From the NCBI GenBank assembly GCA_043773745.1, contig JAYVEV010000033.1:62001-126000 (forward strand): DNA of 64,000 nt, written 5' to 3'. A program made the translations under genes and the position numbers. The notes below the pieces were generated by a model. That model was not told the origin of the DNA. It saw only the letters and a list, made by a program, of their open reading frames with translations, and ran no database searches. The DNA is from UKL13-2 sp043773745 (GTDB lineage Bacteria; Pseudomonadota; Gammaproteobacteria; Burkholderiales; Usitatibacteraceae). Below, piece after piece: positions 8,629 to 17,407 of this stretch (position 1 is its first letter; each line of letters begins with the position of its first letter).

Positions 8629-10911
8629 ATGCTGCGAATAATCGCGTTTGTCATTTTTGGTTTTTTCCTGATACCGGCAGGCGTACAAGCTGCTTTATCG
8701 ACTGATCCGGGCACCGCCGCCGCTGCGCCAACTCCAGCATCCCCTGTAATACCGGTTGCCCCAAGGCGACCAAAAATCGGTCTCGTGCTATCAGGCGGCG
8801 GCGCGCGTGGCGCTGCACACGTGGGCGTGATCAAGATTCTAGAAGAGCTGAAGATTCCGATTGATTACATTGCGGGGACCAGTATGGGTGCATTGGTTGG
8901 TGCATCGTACGCTTCTGGCACCCCGATCAAGGAGCTGGAGCAACGTATCGCCACAGCAGACTGGAACGATCTGTTCACCGATACCAGCCCACGGGCCGAT
9001 CGCAGTTTTTTACGCAAGGAAGAAGACCAGGCGCGTTTGCTTAAACTTGAAATAGGCGTAAAAGATGGAGGCCTGAAACTGCCCGCCGGTGCAATTTCCG
9101 GCCAAAAGCTGGACACCTTGTTTTCAATCATTACCCGCAATTCATTAAGCATTACCGAGTTTGATAAATTGCCCATTCCATTTCGCGCTATCGCCACAGA
9201 CGCCGAAACCGGACGCATGGTTGTTTTCAAGCGCGGTCGTCTTGCCGACGTTATGCGGGCATCCATGTCGGTGCCAGGCGCCATTGCGCCCTTCACGATT
9301 GGCGATAAAATTTATCTAGATGGCGGGCTGACTCGCAACCTGCCCGTGGATGTTGTCCGCGATATGGGCGCGGATATTGTTATCGCCGTGAATATCGCTG
9401 GCCCATTATTGAAGCGCGATGAGCTGCAATCTATTTTTGGCGTGTCGCTGCAGATGATCAATATTTTGACCGATCAAAACGTGCGCATCTCGATTGAGTC
9501 CCTGAAAAAAGACGACATTCTGATTTCCCCACCGCTCGACACCATTGGCTCCACTGATTTTAATTCGGCCATTGATGCAATGACCATCGGCGCGGCCGCT
9601 ACGCGAGAAATTGCCGACACACTGCAACGCATAAGCGCCCCGGAAGAGTATGCGACGCTCCGTGCGGCACAGTTACAACGTGTTCAGGCGCCAACTGTTG
9701 TCTATAGCAAAATCGATGAAATTCGTGTCGCCGGACTTGATCGTGCTAATGCTGATGAACTCAAGCGCACCCTCGGCATCAAGCCGGGCGACCAGGTTGA
9801 TTTCAAACGCATGAATGAAGGCATTAGCCGGGTCTTCGGTACCGGCTATTTTGAACGTGTTAATTACAGCCTGCTTAATGAAGGCGAAGGTTTAAATGCA
9901 CGCCAAATACTGGTCGTGAATGCGCGTGAAAAGCAGTGGGGACCGAATTACCTGCGGTTTGCATTATCCATGGCGGCAGATACGGCGGGTGAAGGCCGTT
10001 TTAATCTGTTGCTGCGCTACCAGCAAACGCAGTTCAACAAGGCGGGTGCAGAATGGCGCAACGATTTACAAATCGGCCGCGACCGCCGTTTTGCATCCAA
10101 TTTTTTTCAGCCTTTTGGTATTGGCAGCATCGTCAATATCGCGGCCGGTATTGAGCTTGCGAGGCGTCCGATCGATGTGTTCGCCGCAGGTCGCCGGATT
10201 TCGCAATATGATGTATCCACCAGCACGGTCGGGATCGATTTTGGTATTGATATCGGACGCAGCACCATTGCCCGGCTGGGCGTTTCGCGCGGCAATGACA
10301 GTGCCGATGTCAATATCGGCTCCTTTGCCTTGCCCAACGTGAAGTTGAAACAGGGCGGTGTGAAATTGCGCGTGCTCTACGATAGTCTCGATGATGCCAA
10401 TTTCCCCAGAGCCGGTAGCACGGCCAGCTTTGATTATTACGCCAGTACAAAAGTATTATCGGCAACCCGCGACTACCGCAAGATCGAAGTTAATTTTAGC
10501 GATCACTATTCATTTGGTAGCCATACTATTTCAGTGGCAGGCCGCTACGGCACCATTCTGGGTGCCAAACAGCCGATTCCAATTTTTGATCAATTCTCAC
10601 TGGGCGGATTCCTGCAATTATCTGGTTATCTTCCTGGCGAACTGATTGGCGAATCGGTTGCCATGGCTCGCGTTTCATACTACCGTCGCCTGGGTAACTC
10701 CTCGAACTTTTTTGGCCGTAATGTGTACGGTGGATTTTCAACAGAAATGGGCCGCGTCTCGCAAAATTTTCAAACCCTGTCGAATAACAATATGAAGTAT
10801 TCAATCGGCATGTTTGTGGGATTTGATACCTATTTTGGCCCCCTTTATCTGGGCTATGGCCGCTCACGTGAGCGCAGCAATATTTTTTATTTCTTCCTGG
10901 GTCAGCCCTGA
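8629..10911 (+). CDS. Patatin-like phospholipase with C-terminal barrel, type Vd autotransporter
   Basis: A 760-residue secreted lipase of the PlpD type. A signal peptide at the chosen ATG (MLRIIAFVIFGFFLIPAG..QA) is followed by a Pro/Ala-rich linker and a patatin domain with the oxyanion loop SGGGARGAAHVG, the nucleophile elbow GTSMG (catalytic Ser) and the dyad Asp in DGGLTRNLP. A POTRA-like segment follows (about residues 365-430, with VAGLDRANADELKRTLGIKPG), then a roughly 310-residue 16-strand Omp85-like barrel up to the C-terminus (YFFLGQP). In this architecture the barrel anchors the patatin and exports it; substrates are phospholipids. An upstream GTG at 8557 is possible but sits inside the terminator hairpin and would bury the signal peptide. 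Confidence 0.9.
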   Translation: MLRIIAFVIFGFFLIPAGVQAALSTDPGTAAAAPTPASPVIPVAPRRPKIGLVLSGGGARGAAHVGVIKILEELKIPIDYIAGTSMGALVGASYASGTPIKELEQRIATADWNDLFTDTSPRADRSFLRKEEDQARLLKLEIGVKDGGLKLPAGAISGQKLDTLFSIITRNSLSITEFDKLPIPFRAIATDAETGRMVVFKRGRLADVMRASMSVPGAIAPFTIGDKIYLDGGLTRNLPVDVVRDMGADIVIAVNIAGPLLKRDELQSIFGVSLQMINILTDQNVRISIESLKKDDILISPPLDTIGSTDFNSAIDAMTIGAAATREIADTLQRISAPEEYATLRAAQLQRVQAPTVVYSKIDEIRVAGLDRANADELKRTLGIKPGDQVDFKRMNEGISRVFGTGYFERVNYSLLNEGEGLNARQILVVNAREKQWGPNYLRFALSMAADTAGEGRFNLLLRYQQTQFNKAGAEWRNDLQIGRDRRFASNFFQPFGIGSIVNIAAGIELARRPIDVFAAGRRISQYDVSTSTVGIDFGIDIGRSTIARLGVSRGNDSADVNIGSFALPNVKLKQGGVKLRVLYDSLDDANFPRAGSTASFDYYASTKVLSATRDYRKIEVNFSDHYSFGSHTISVAGRYGTILGAKQPIPIFDQFSLGGFLQLSGYLPGELIGESVAMARVSYYRRLGNSSNFFGRNVYGGFSTEMGRVSQNFQTLSNNNMKYSIGMFVGFDTYFGPLYLGYGRSRERSNIFYFFLGQP

Positions 10912-11229
10912 TAGAGCCAGTCGCTGTCATGGCATTGACACTGAGCCGTAAGCGGGCCGTCATCTTCTATTGTTAATCTGGTGGAGAGTTAGCAGTGGTC
11001 TCCTCCACCCCCCCCGCATAATTTGTGCGTAGGCAGGTTATGACTCGACGGTGGATTTTCAAGCGGTGAATTTTTCTAAATTCACCGCTTTTTCTTTCTG
11101 CACACCACTTAATGCCAACAAAATGTTGTCATGAAACCGTCAAAGCGCTGCCGCCTTAACGACATATTCATCGCGTAACGTAAGTGCAATCTCGATTTTC
11201 CAATTCCATTTTCTCAAGGAAGAACGCTC
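10912..11229. other. Intergenic region with terminator and promoter of the acyltransferase
   Basis: A gene-free stretch of just over 300 bases. It holds an imperfect hairpin near 10979-11008 (GGTGGAGA against TCTCCTCCACC), a strong terminator at 11061-11097, and the AAGGAAGA Shine-Dalgarno of the next gene just before 11230. I see no convincing ORF or RNA gene. Confidence 0.5.
11061..11097 (+). terminator. Rho-independent terminator after the patatin autotransporter
   Basis: A 13-base-pair perfect stem, AAGCGGTGAATTT (11061-11073) and AAATTCACCGCTT (11078-11090), with a TTCT loop, followed by a T-rich tail (TTTCTTT). It is 150 bases past the patatin stop codon. This is the strongest plus-strand terminator I found in the window. 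Confidence 0.85.
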
Positions 11230-12021
11230 ATGCTTGCTTCTCTGGATCGTACAACGTCCCTTGTCCAACCTGCGAAACCCACAGGCGGCAACGCAGAACT
11301 GCCGGCCTCCGCATTCGCAATGCGTATTGCCTCCAGTCCCGATGAAATCGAGGAGGCCCAGCGCCTGCGCTATCAAGTTTTTTTTGAGGAACTGGGCTCA
11401 CGCGCACGATCCAGGCGCTCGCTGCTGGATGTGGATGAATATGACGCCGATTGCGAGCACCTGATTGTTCGCGAACATGCGACACAGCAGGTTGTAGGTT
11501 GTTACCGCATTATGCGGCCTGAAATTGCGGCCCGGCGCGGCAGCTATTATTCCGATAGCGAATTTGATCTCGCGCGCCTTCATCATTTGCGCGGCAACAT
11601 GGTCGAAGTAGGCCGCGCCTGCATTCATCCTGATTACCGCACCGGCAACGTGATCATGCTTTTGTGGTCGGGTATCGCCAAATTCATGCTTGAACACAGT
11701 TATGAATATTTGATTGGCTGTGCCAGCGTCAGCTTGGCAGATGGTGGTGCCAATGCATTGGCCGTCCATGAAAAAGCGAGCACCGACTGGTTGTCGCCAT
11801 CGGAGTATCGGGTATTTCCGCGTCACGTATTTCCGCTCAGAGGACAGGCGTCACTAAATCCACAAATTCCGCCACTGATCAAAGGTTATGCGCGTCTGGG
11901 CGCATGGATTGGTGGCGATCCCGCATGGGATCCGGACTTCAACACGGCTGATTTTTTTGTCCTGCTGTCGCTGTCCCGCATGCCCCCAAAATATCTCAAA
12001 CATTTCATGGGCGCTGGCTGA
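11230..12021 (+). CDS. OlsB-like GNAT acyltransferase (ornithine/amino-acid N-acyltransferase)
   Basis: A 263-residue protein of the acetyltransferase-fold group that includes OlsB, the acyl-ACP-dependent L-ornithine N-acyltransferase, and the older 'hemolysin-like' annotation. Diagnostic segments are AQRLRYQVFFEEL (residues 44-56), DEYDADCEHLIV, VGCYRIMRP and VEVGRACIHPDYRTG, with a later SLADGG and LIKGYARLGAWIGGDPAWD. OlsB makes lyso-ornithine lipid, later acylated by OlsA. No olsA is adjacent; the nearest plsC-type gene is at 20.3-20.9 kb. A good AAGGAAGA lies before the ATG. The first 35 residues are variable and could be skipped by an internal ATG. Confidence 0.8.
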   Translation: MLASLDRTTSLVQPAKPTGGNAELPASAFAMRIASSPDEIEEAQRLRYQVFFEELGSRARSRRSLLDVDEYDADCEHLIVREHATQQVVGCYRIMRPEIAARRGSYYSDSEFDLARLHHLRGNMVEVGRACIHPDYRTGNVIMLLWSGIAKFMLEHSYEYLIGCASVSLADGGANALAVHEKASTDWLSPSEYRVFPRHVFPLRGQASLNPQIPPLIKGYARLGAWIGGDPAWDPDFNTADFFVLLSLSRMPPKYLKHFMGAG

Positions 12022-12231
12022 TCGACAGATTCCAACAATAAGACTGACAACACGTATGGAAAATTAGCTCCGTCGGCAGTCATTGGCGAAGGTGGTCTAC
12101 CATGCCAAATAATGGGGATTTATGGACAGGCCACCTAACGGCTAGGCTGGCGCAGTACATGTTCATCGCCCGCTTTGCCCGAAGATGCTCTAAAATCGGG
12201 CATCTTTGCAAAGTACTTTGAAAGGTGTTCT

Positions 12232-13197
12232 GTGCTCAATGTATTCGTCCTCAATAATCGCCGTCTAAACCAGCTGCAGGTTGATAGCCTCGACGACTTG
12301 AAAAATTCAGATCCAATCTGGATTGATCTAGTTTCGCCCACTGAAACCGAAACAGAGTGGATTAAGTCGCTATACGATTTTGCCCTGCCCTCGGTTGAGG
12401 ATATGCAAGACCTGGAAGCCAGCGCGCGGTTCTTTGAGGGCGAGAATGGTGAGCTGCATTTGCATTCGGATTTTTTACTTGAAGTGGACGAGGAGTCTCG
12501 CAACGTGCCCGTCGCCTTCATACTCAAAAATAATACCTTGCTCAGTTTGCATCTGGAAGACCTGCCAGTATTTCGGCTGGTGCGGATGCGCGCCAGAACC
12601 CGGCCCGGTTATATTGAAGATGCCAAGGAAGTATTGCTTGATCTTTATGCAACTGACGCAGAATATTCTGCCGACGCGCTTGAAGGGGTTTACGCGGAGC
12701 TTGAGAAAATCAGCCAAAGTGTGCTCACCACCAAAATAACCGATCAGGAAGCGGCCAACGTGCTCGCCAGGGTGGCACATGAAGAAGATTTGAACGGTCG
12801 TATTCGTCGCAATGTCATGGACACCCGTCGCGCAGTATCCTTTTTGATGCGTAAAAAATTGCTACAGGGCGATCAAGCCGAAGAGGCACGTCAGATTTTG
12901 CGCGACATTGATTCGCTCGATAGCCACACCGCTTTCCTGTTCGACAAAATAAATTTCTTGATGGACGCGACGGTCGGCTTCATCAACATCAACCAAAATA
13001 AAGTCATCAAGATTTTTTCCGTGGTTTCGGTTGCCTTGCTGCCGCCCACACTCATTGCGAGTATCTACGGCATGAACTTCAAGGGCTGGTTTCCCGAGCT
13101 GGAATGGGCTTATGGCTACCCGTATGCGCTCGGCCTGATGTTGGTCTCAGTGATCGTGCCGTTTACCTATTTCAAATACAAAGGCTGGCTGGATTAA
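12232..13197 (+). CDS. corA: Magnesium/cobalt transporter CorA
   Basis: A 321-residue CorA-family divalent cation channel. I chose the GTG at 12232 because the family typically begins M-LNVFVLNNRRL and because AAAGG stands 5 bases upstream. A longer frame opens at 12175 but its first residues look unlike CorA. The long cytoplasmic domain is acidic and helical. Two transmembrane helices lie at the C-terminus; the first is followed by the selectivity motif YGMNF. The protein ends in a basic KYKGWLD. It acts as an inner-membrane homopentamer taking up Mg2+ (and Co2+/Ni2+). It is a single gene; its stop is about 150 bases from the convergent orn. Confidence 0.93.
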   Translation: MLNVFVLNNRRLNQLQVDSLDDLKNSDPIWIDLVSPTETETEWIKSLYDFALPSVEDMQDLEASARFFEGENGELHLHSDFLLEVDEESRNVPVAFILKNNTLLSLHLEDLPVFRLVRMRARTRPGYIEDAKEVLLDLYATDAEYSADALEGVYAELEKISQSVLTTKITDQEAANVLARVAHEEDLNGRIRRNVMDTRRAVSFLMRKKLLQGDQAEEARQILRDIDSLDSHTAFLFDKINFLMDATVGFININQNKVIKIFSVVSVALLPPTLIASIYGMNFKGWFPELEWAYGYPYALGLMLVSVIVPFTYFKYKGWLD

Positions 13198-13348
13198 GCA
13201 GCGCTTTGTCGCAACCTCAATAAAAATAAGAACTCTACATCTGGCGGGGGTTTTCACCCTTTTGGCCTGAAAGCCTCGCCAGCATTGAAGTTTGCAAATA
13301 AATTTTGGCGCGGCATTTTCGGACATCAGGACTCATTCCAGCGGCTAT

Positions 13349-13900
13349 TTACGACTGGAGATTCAGAAAATGCTCGCGGTAGTATTTCAGCTCTTCGATG
13401 CTCTCGTAAATATCCGCCAACGCTTCATGTTTGCCGTGCTTTTTCATTCCGCCCATGATTTGCGGCTTCCAGCGTTTGGCGAGCTCTTTCAGGGTTGAGA
13501 CATCGAGATTTCGGTAGTGAAAATAGGCTTCGAGTTTGGGCATGCAGCGGGCAAGAAAGCGACGGTCTTGGCAAATTGAATTACCGCACATCGGTGAAGT
13601 ACTGGTGGGCACATGATTTTTCAGGAAATCGATCATCTTGTTTTCCACATCCTCATAATTAAGCGTGGATGCTTTTACCCGGTCTATCAAGCCAGATTTT
13701 TTATGGGTTGATTTATTCCAAGCATCCATACCGTCGAGCACGGCGTCGGTTTGATGCACGGCAAGCACCGGCGCTTCAGAAATGCTGTTGAGCTGGGAAT
13801 CGGTAATCACCAGGGCGATTTCGATGATGCCGTCGGTTTCTGGCACCAGGCCAGTCATCTCCATGTCAATCCAGATTAGGTTGTTTTGGTCTTGGGGCAT
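13349..13900 (-). CDS. orn: Oligoribonuclease
   Basis: A 183-residue DEDDh 3'-5' exoribonuclease that degrades two- to five-base RNA fragments and linear pGpG from c-di-GMP turnover. The first exonuclease motif is IWIDMEMTGL, with D12 and E14 as metal ligands. The second region holds GNSICQDRRFL and the last the His/Asp pair in KHEALADI. The length matches the family (about 180-200). It lies head-to-head with the M48 peptidase gene, as is common in Burkholderiales, with about 70 bases between the two starts. Confidence 0.95.
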   Translation of the reverse strand: MPQDQNNLIWIDMEMTGLVPETDGIIEIALVITDSQLNSISEAPVLAVHQTDAVLDGMDAWNKSTHKKSGLIDRVKASTLNYEDVENKMIDFLKNHVPTSTSPMCGNSICQDRRFLARCMPKLEAYFHYRNLDVSTLKELAKRWKPQIMGGMKKHGKHEALADIYESIEELKYYREHFLNLQS

Positions 13901-13971
13901 GATGGGCCGTAAAATAGGGTTGTTGAAACAAAATTAAATCAAGACTGGTATTTTCTCATGAAGGACACGCT

Positions 13972-15240
13972 TTGACTGCTTCTATATTCACTCTTTTATT
14001 TTTGCTTTGCTTAAGCCTGATGTTAGTTTTTCAGACCGGGCTGTCGCTGCGCCACTTGTTTTACGTAAAGGCGCATCAAGACGCCGTACCGGCCGAGTTT
14101 GCGGCGACGATCAGCCTGGAAGCGCACCAAAAGGCCGCGGACTATACTGCGGCCAAAGTTCGTTTGGGCATTTTTGAGCGCTTCGTGGACGCCGCCGTGT
14201 TATTGCTGCTCACGATTGGCGGCGGGCTGATGTTCATCGCGTCACTGACCGCACAATGGGCTGGTGACACTCCCTATGCTAGTGGATTGGCGCTAGTTTT
14301 TGGCGTCATGGTTTTCAGTTCAATCATTTCCATCCCTTTTGATCTGTATCGCACCTTCAAAATCGAAACGCGCTACGGCTTTAATAAAATTACGCTCAAG
14401 CTTTACTTACTGGATGCGATCAAAGGTGTGGCGCTGTCGGCTATCATTGGTGTGCCTTTACTATTGGTCACTTTTTGGCTGATGGAAAAAATGGGCACTT
14501 ACTGGTGGCTATATGTGTGGCTGATGTGGCTGGGATTCAGCCTGTTGATGATGGCTATCTATCCCAATTTTATTGCGCCGTTATTCAATAAATTTCAACC
14601 CTTGCAGGATGAAACCCTGAAAGCACGCATTGAGGCGCTGTTGACTCGCTGTGGCTTCAAATCAAGTGGACTATTTGTGATGGATGGCTCAACCCGATCC
14701 AGTCACGGCAATGCTTACTTCACCGGCTTTGGCAACACCAAACGAATCGTGTTTTTTGACACTCTGATTGAGAGGCTCACCCCCTCGGAAATTGAAGCGG
14801 TGCTGGCGCATGAACTGGGCCACTTCAAACGCAAACATATTTACAAAATGATGGCCACGCAATTTTTGCTCACACTGATTATTCTCGCCGTAATGGGATG
14901 GGTAATTGACAAGCCGTGGTTTTATACAGGTTTGGGGGTCGACATTGGCGCCGGTGCCACACAAGTAGCCGTCGCGCTTATTTTATTTTTTTTGGTTCTG
15001 CCTGTATTTACGTTTTGGCTGACGCCACTGGGTAGCATGCAGTCACGCAAGCACGAGTTCGAGGCTGATGCGTATGCTGTCTCACAAACACGGGCGGATG
15101 ACCTCATTAACGCGTTGGTCAAACTCTATCGCGACAATGCCGCTACACTGACGCCAGATCCACTGCACTCTGCCGTCTATGATTCGCATCCGCCTGCATC
15201 AATTCGGATTGCGCATTTGAGATCGTTCCCAACCCCATAA
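13972..15240 (+). CDS. M48 family zinc metallopeptidase (Ste24/CAAX protease 1-like)
   Basis: A 422-residue integral membrane protease. It has about seven hydrophobic segments, the zinc motif HELGH (H280, E281, H284), and a third ligand in EFEADAYA near residue 360. The GNAYFTGFGNTKRIVFFDTL segment before the active site is typical of Ste24-type enzymes. In bacteria these remove damaged or misfolded membrane proteins; the yeast homologue trims prenylated a-factor. The start is a TTG at 13972 preceded by GAAGGA; the ATG just upstream (13959) runs into a stop after five codons. Confidence 0.9.
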   Translation: MTASIFTLLFLLCLSLMLVFQTGLSLRHLFYVKAHQDAVPAEFAATISLEAHQKAADYTAAKVRLGIFERFVDAAVLLLLTIGGGLMFIASLTAQWAGDTPYASGLALVFGVMVFSSIISIPFDLYRTFKIETRYGFNKITLKLYLLDAIKGVALSAIIGVPLLLVTFWLMEKMGTYWWLYVWLMWLGFSLLMMAIYPNFIAPLFNKFQPLQDETLKARIEALLTRCGFKSSGLFVMDGSTRSSHGNAYFTGFGNTKRIVFFDTLIERLTPSEIEAVLAHELGHFKRKHIYKMMATQFLLTLIILAVMGWVIDKPWFYTGLGVDIGAGATQVAVALILFFLVLPVFTFWLTPLGSMQSRKHEFEADAYAVSQTRADDLINALVKLYRDNAATLTPDPLHSAVYDSHPPASIRIAHLRSFPTP

Positions 15241-15262
15241 CGACACAACCATTAATGTGAAT

Positions 15263-15589
15263 ATGAGCCCACTTGCAGATCTCAAATGTGCCCCCGGCGG
15301 GCAAGCAACAGCGCTTAACGATGCAGACATCATGCGTTATCTTGCTGACTTGGCGTCATGGCATCGTGAAGGCAACGAGCTTCGAAAAACCTTTCCATTC
15401 AAAAATTATTTCGAAACAATCGCTTTCGTCAACGCCAGCGCCTGGATTTCGCATCGTGAAGACCATCATCCCGATATGTGCGTGCATTACAACCGTTGTG
15501 TGGTGGCTTATTCCAGCCACGATGCCGGCGGGATTACACTGAATGATTTTATTTGCGCGGCCAAGCTGGACCGGCTGTTCACGCTATGA
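15263..15589 (+). CDS. phhB: 4a-hydroxytetrahydrobiopterin dehydratase
   Basis: A 108-residue pterin-4a-carbinolamine dehydratase, the enzyme that regenerates the pterin cofactor of phenylalanine hydroxylase. The conserved core is seen in FKNYFETIAFVNASAWISH, followed by the active-site EDHHPDM and the CVVAYSSHDAGGIT strand. An in-frame GTG two codons before the ATG is also possible. The stop overlaps the rsgA start (ATGA), which suggests coupled translation. In betaproteobacteria it is often found between an M48 peptidase gene and rsgA, so this linkage is ancestral rather than functional; no phhA is in the window. Confidence 0.92.
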   Translation: MSPLADLKCAPGGQATALNDADIMRYLADLASWHREGNELRKTFPFKNYFETIAFVNASAWISHREDHHPDMCVHYNRCVVAYSSHDAGGITLNDFICAAKLDRLFTL

Positions 15590-16476
15590 GAGCCACCGTC
15601 ACCGGTGATTTTGGCCGTGATTTTTTGGTGGAACTTGAAGACAACACGCCGCTCACTTGTGTACGCAAAGGTAAAAAACAGGATGTGACTTGCGGTGATG
15701 AAGTTGAAGTCTCCATTACATCACCCGGCAACGGACGGATCGATAATGTGTATCCACGGCGCAACGTATTGTTCCGCACGGATGCGTTTCGAGAAAAAAC
15801 TTTGGCCGCCAATATTGATCAGGCCGTCATCATTGTTGCTCCGCGCCCCACATTTAGTGAAACATTTCTGAGTTTGTGTCTGGTTGCCTGTGACGCGGCT
15901 GGTATCGCGCCGATTATCATGCTCAACAAAAAGGATCTACCCGAATTCGAAGAAGCCAAAATCAGCCTCAAAAAAATTGAAGACATAGGCTATACCGTGT
16001 TGCCGATGTCGGCCAAAATTGATATCGAGCCATTACGCCCCTACCTCGCCGGTAAGACCACGTTACTGGTCGGCCAATCCGGCATGGGCAAATCTCGCAC
16101 CGTAAATCATCTGGTGATGCGCGATGTGGCAAAAGAGGGGATATTTTCCGAAGCGCTTGATGCCGGCAAGCACACGACAACTTATACGCGGCTTTATCGG
16201 TTGGGCTCAGCAACATCAATTATCGATTCGCCTGGCCTTCAGTCGTTCGGCTTATTTCATTTGAGTGACGATGATATCGCCTATGCTATGCCCGAATTCC
16301 GTCCTTATATCGGCACCTGCAAATACAATAATTGCATCCATCTTCGTGAGCCCGGTTGCGCGGTGATTACGGCCGCTGAAAATAAAAAAATCCATCCGTC
16401 GCGAATGGCGTTCTATCAGGCCTTGATTGAGCAGCAGCACGAACTACGCGAAACTAATCCGGATTGGAAACGATAG
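15586..16476 (+). CDS. rsgA: Ribosome small-subunit-dependent GTPase A
   Basis: A 296-residue circularly permuted GTPase that helps late maturation of the 30S subunit. The order is as expected: an N-terminal OB fold (TVTGDFGRDFLVEL), then the permuted G motifs with NKKD first, then the P-loop GQSGMGKS, then DSPG (in IIDSPGLQSFG), and a C-terminal zinc finger with C..C.H and C in TCKYNNCIHLREPGC. I chose the ATG at 15586, which overlaps the phhB stop. A longer frame opens at 15553 but reads through phhB codons. Confidence 0.95.
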   Translation: MRATVTGDFGRDFLVELEDNTPLTCVRKGKKQDVTCGDEVEVSITSPGNGRIDNVYPRRNVLFRTDAFREKTLAANIDQAVIIVAPRPTFSETFLSLCLVACDAAGIAPIIMLNKKDLPEFEEAKISLKKIEDIGYTVLPMSAKIDIEPLRPYLAGKTTLLVGQSGMGKSRTVNHLVMRDVAKEGIFSEALDAGKHTTTYTRLYRLGSATSIIDSPGLQSFGLFHLSDDDIAYAMPEFRPYIGTCKYNNCIHLREPGCAVITAAENKKIHPSRMAFYQALIEQQHELRETNPDWKR

Positions 16477-16484
16477 GAGGCAAT

Positions 16485-16838
16485 ATGCTACAGGGATTGC
16501 GAACCACTATTTACGCCGTAACCGATCTCGCTAAAGCGACCGCTTGGTATACCCAGCTCGTTGGCCATGAGCCCTATTTCAACGAACCGTTTTATGTGGG
16601 CTACAACATCGGCGGCTATGAATTAGGTTTAATACCCGATACAAATGGCAACGCAACCTACTGGGGCACGCCGGATATTGATGCCGACTATGCGCGCATG
16701 CTCGCGTTGGGCGCAAGGTCGCAATCGGCTATCAAAGAGGTGGGTGAAGGCATCCGCGTAGCAACAATGCTTGACCCATTTGACAATGTAATTGGGTTAA
16801 TTGAAAACCCTCACTTCAAGCTTGACCATGCGGCCTAG
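16485..16838 (+). CDS. VOC-superfamily (glyoxalase-fold) protein
   Basis: A 117-residue protein with the paired beta-alpha-beta-beta-beta layout of vicinal oxygen chelate proteins. It begins LRTTIYAVTDLAKATAWYTQLVG, contains the YELGLIPD strand, and ends with the typical RVATMLDPFDNVIGLIENPHF. Candidate metal ligands are few and no particular substrate can be read. A very strong Shine-Dalgarno (AGGAGG) lies 4 bases before the ATG at 16485, deciding the start against the ATG at 16464. It follows rsgA by only 8 bases. Its end overlaps the convergent gene by 4 bases. Confidence 0.8.
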   Translation: MLQGLRTTIYAVTDLAKATAWYTQLVGHEPYFNEPFYVGYNIGGYELGLIPDTNGNATYWGTPDIDADYARMLALGARSQSAIKEVGEGIRVATMLDPFDNVIGLIENPHFKLDHAA

Positions 16839-17242
16839 CCGACCAGTTTAGCCGCCTCGCTGGAAAATACTTCGTCATACTCCAGCTCCAACCAGTCAAG
16901 CGCTTCGCGCATTTCGTGAAAAATTCGATAGCTTTTACTACTGACTGACATTCGCAATGCAGTCCGATGGGCAAAGCTATTGACACCATCTGGCGGCAGT
17001 ACAAATGCACGCTTCGTTCCAACAGGCGACTCACCGTTGGACAGCATACGCCAGAATGTAAAAGGCGAAAAGGTGGTTTTGCGCACCTGGCGAACATCGT
17101 AGAGGCGCTTGACTGTCTGCTCAAGACGGGGCTCCACCATGACGGATGCCCGAAAATCGTACAGGTCCGCATCGGTAATGACGCCAGTACACGTCACTAA
17201 AAAAAGGGCCTTCTCTGGAAAAATGACATAAGAATAAGGCAT
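16835..17242 (-). CDS. Conserved hypothetical protein, STAS/SpoIIAA-like shape
   Basis: A 135-residue soluble protein without signal peptide or membrane segment. Strands such as YVIFPEKALFLVTCTGVITDADL and a late RTALRMSVSSKSYRIFHEMREALDWLELE resemble SpoIIAA-like/STAS-type proteins, in which a short beta-sheet alternates with helices. I do not recognise a catalytic motif. It stands alone between two convergent or unrelated genes. Likely a real gene because of its regular amphipathic pattern and normal codon use; the family call is tentative. Confidence 0.55.
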   Translation of the reverse strand: MPYSYVIFPEKALFLVTCTGVITDADLYDFRASVMVEPRLEQTVKRLYDVRQVRKTTFSPFTFWRMLSNGESPVGTKRAFVLPPDGVNSFAHRTALRMSVSSKSYRIFHEMREALDWLELEYDEVFSSEAAKLVG

Positions 17243-17407
17243 GGGAAAATTCGATGGCTAAAATGGATTAGCTATATTGTGTCTCATCTGAAATGCAGTT
17301 TATTCTAGCAATTGTCAATTGTTGTGTTGCGCGCCTTTTTAAAAAAGTACGCTAGGTATCGGCAGCCCAAATTTTATCAAGTATGTTACTGGTATCTACG
17401 CTACATA

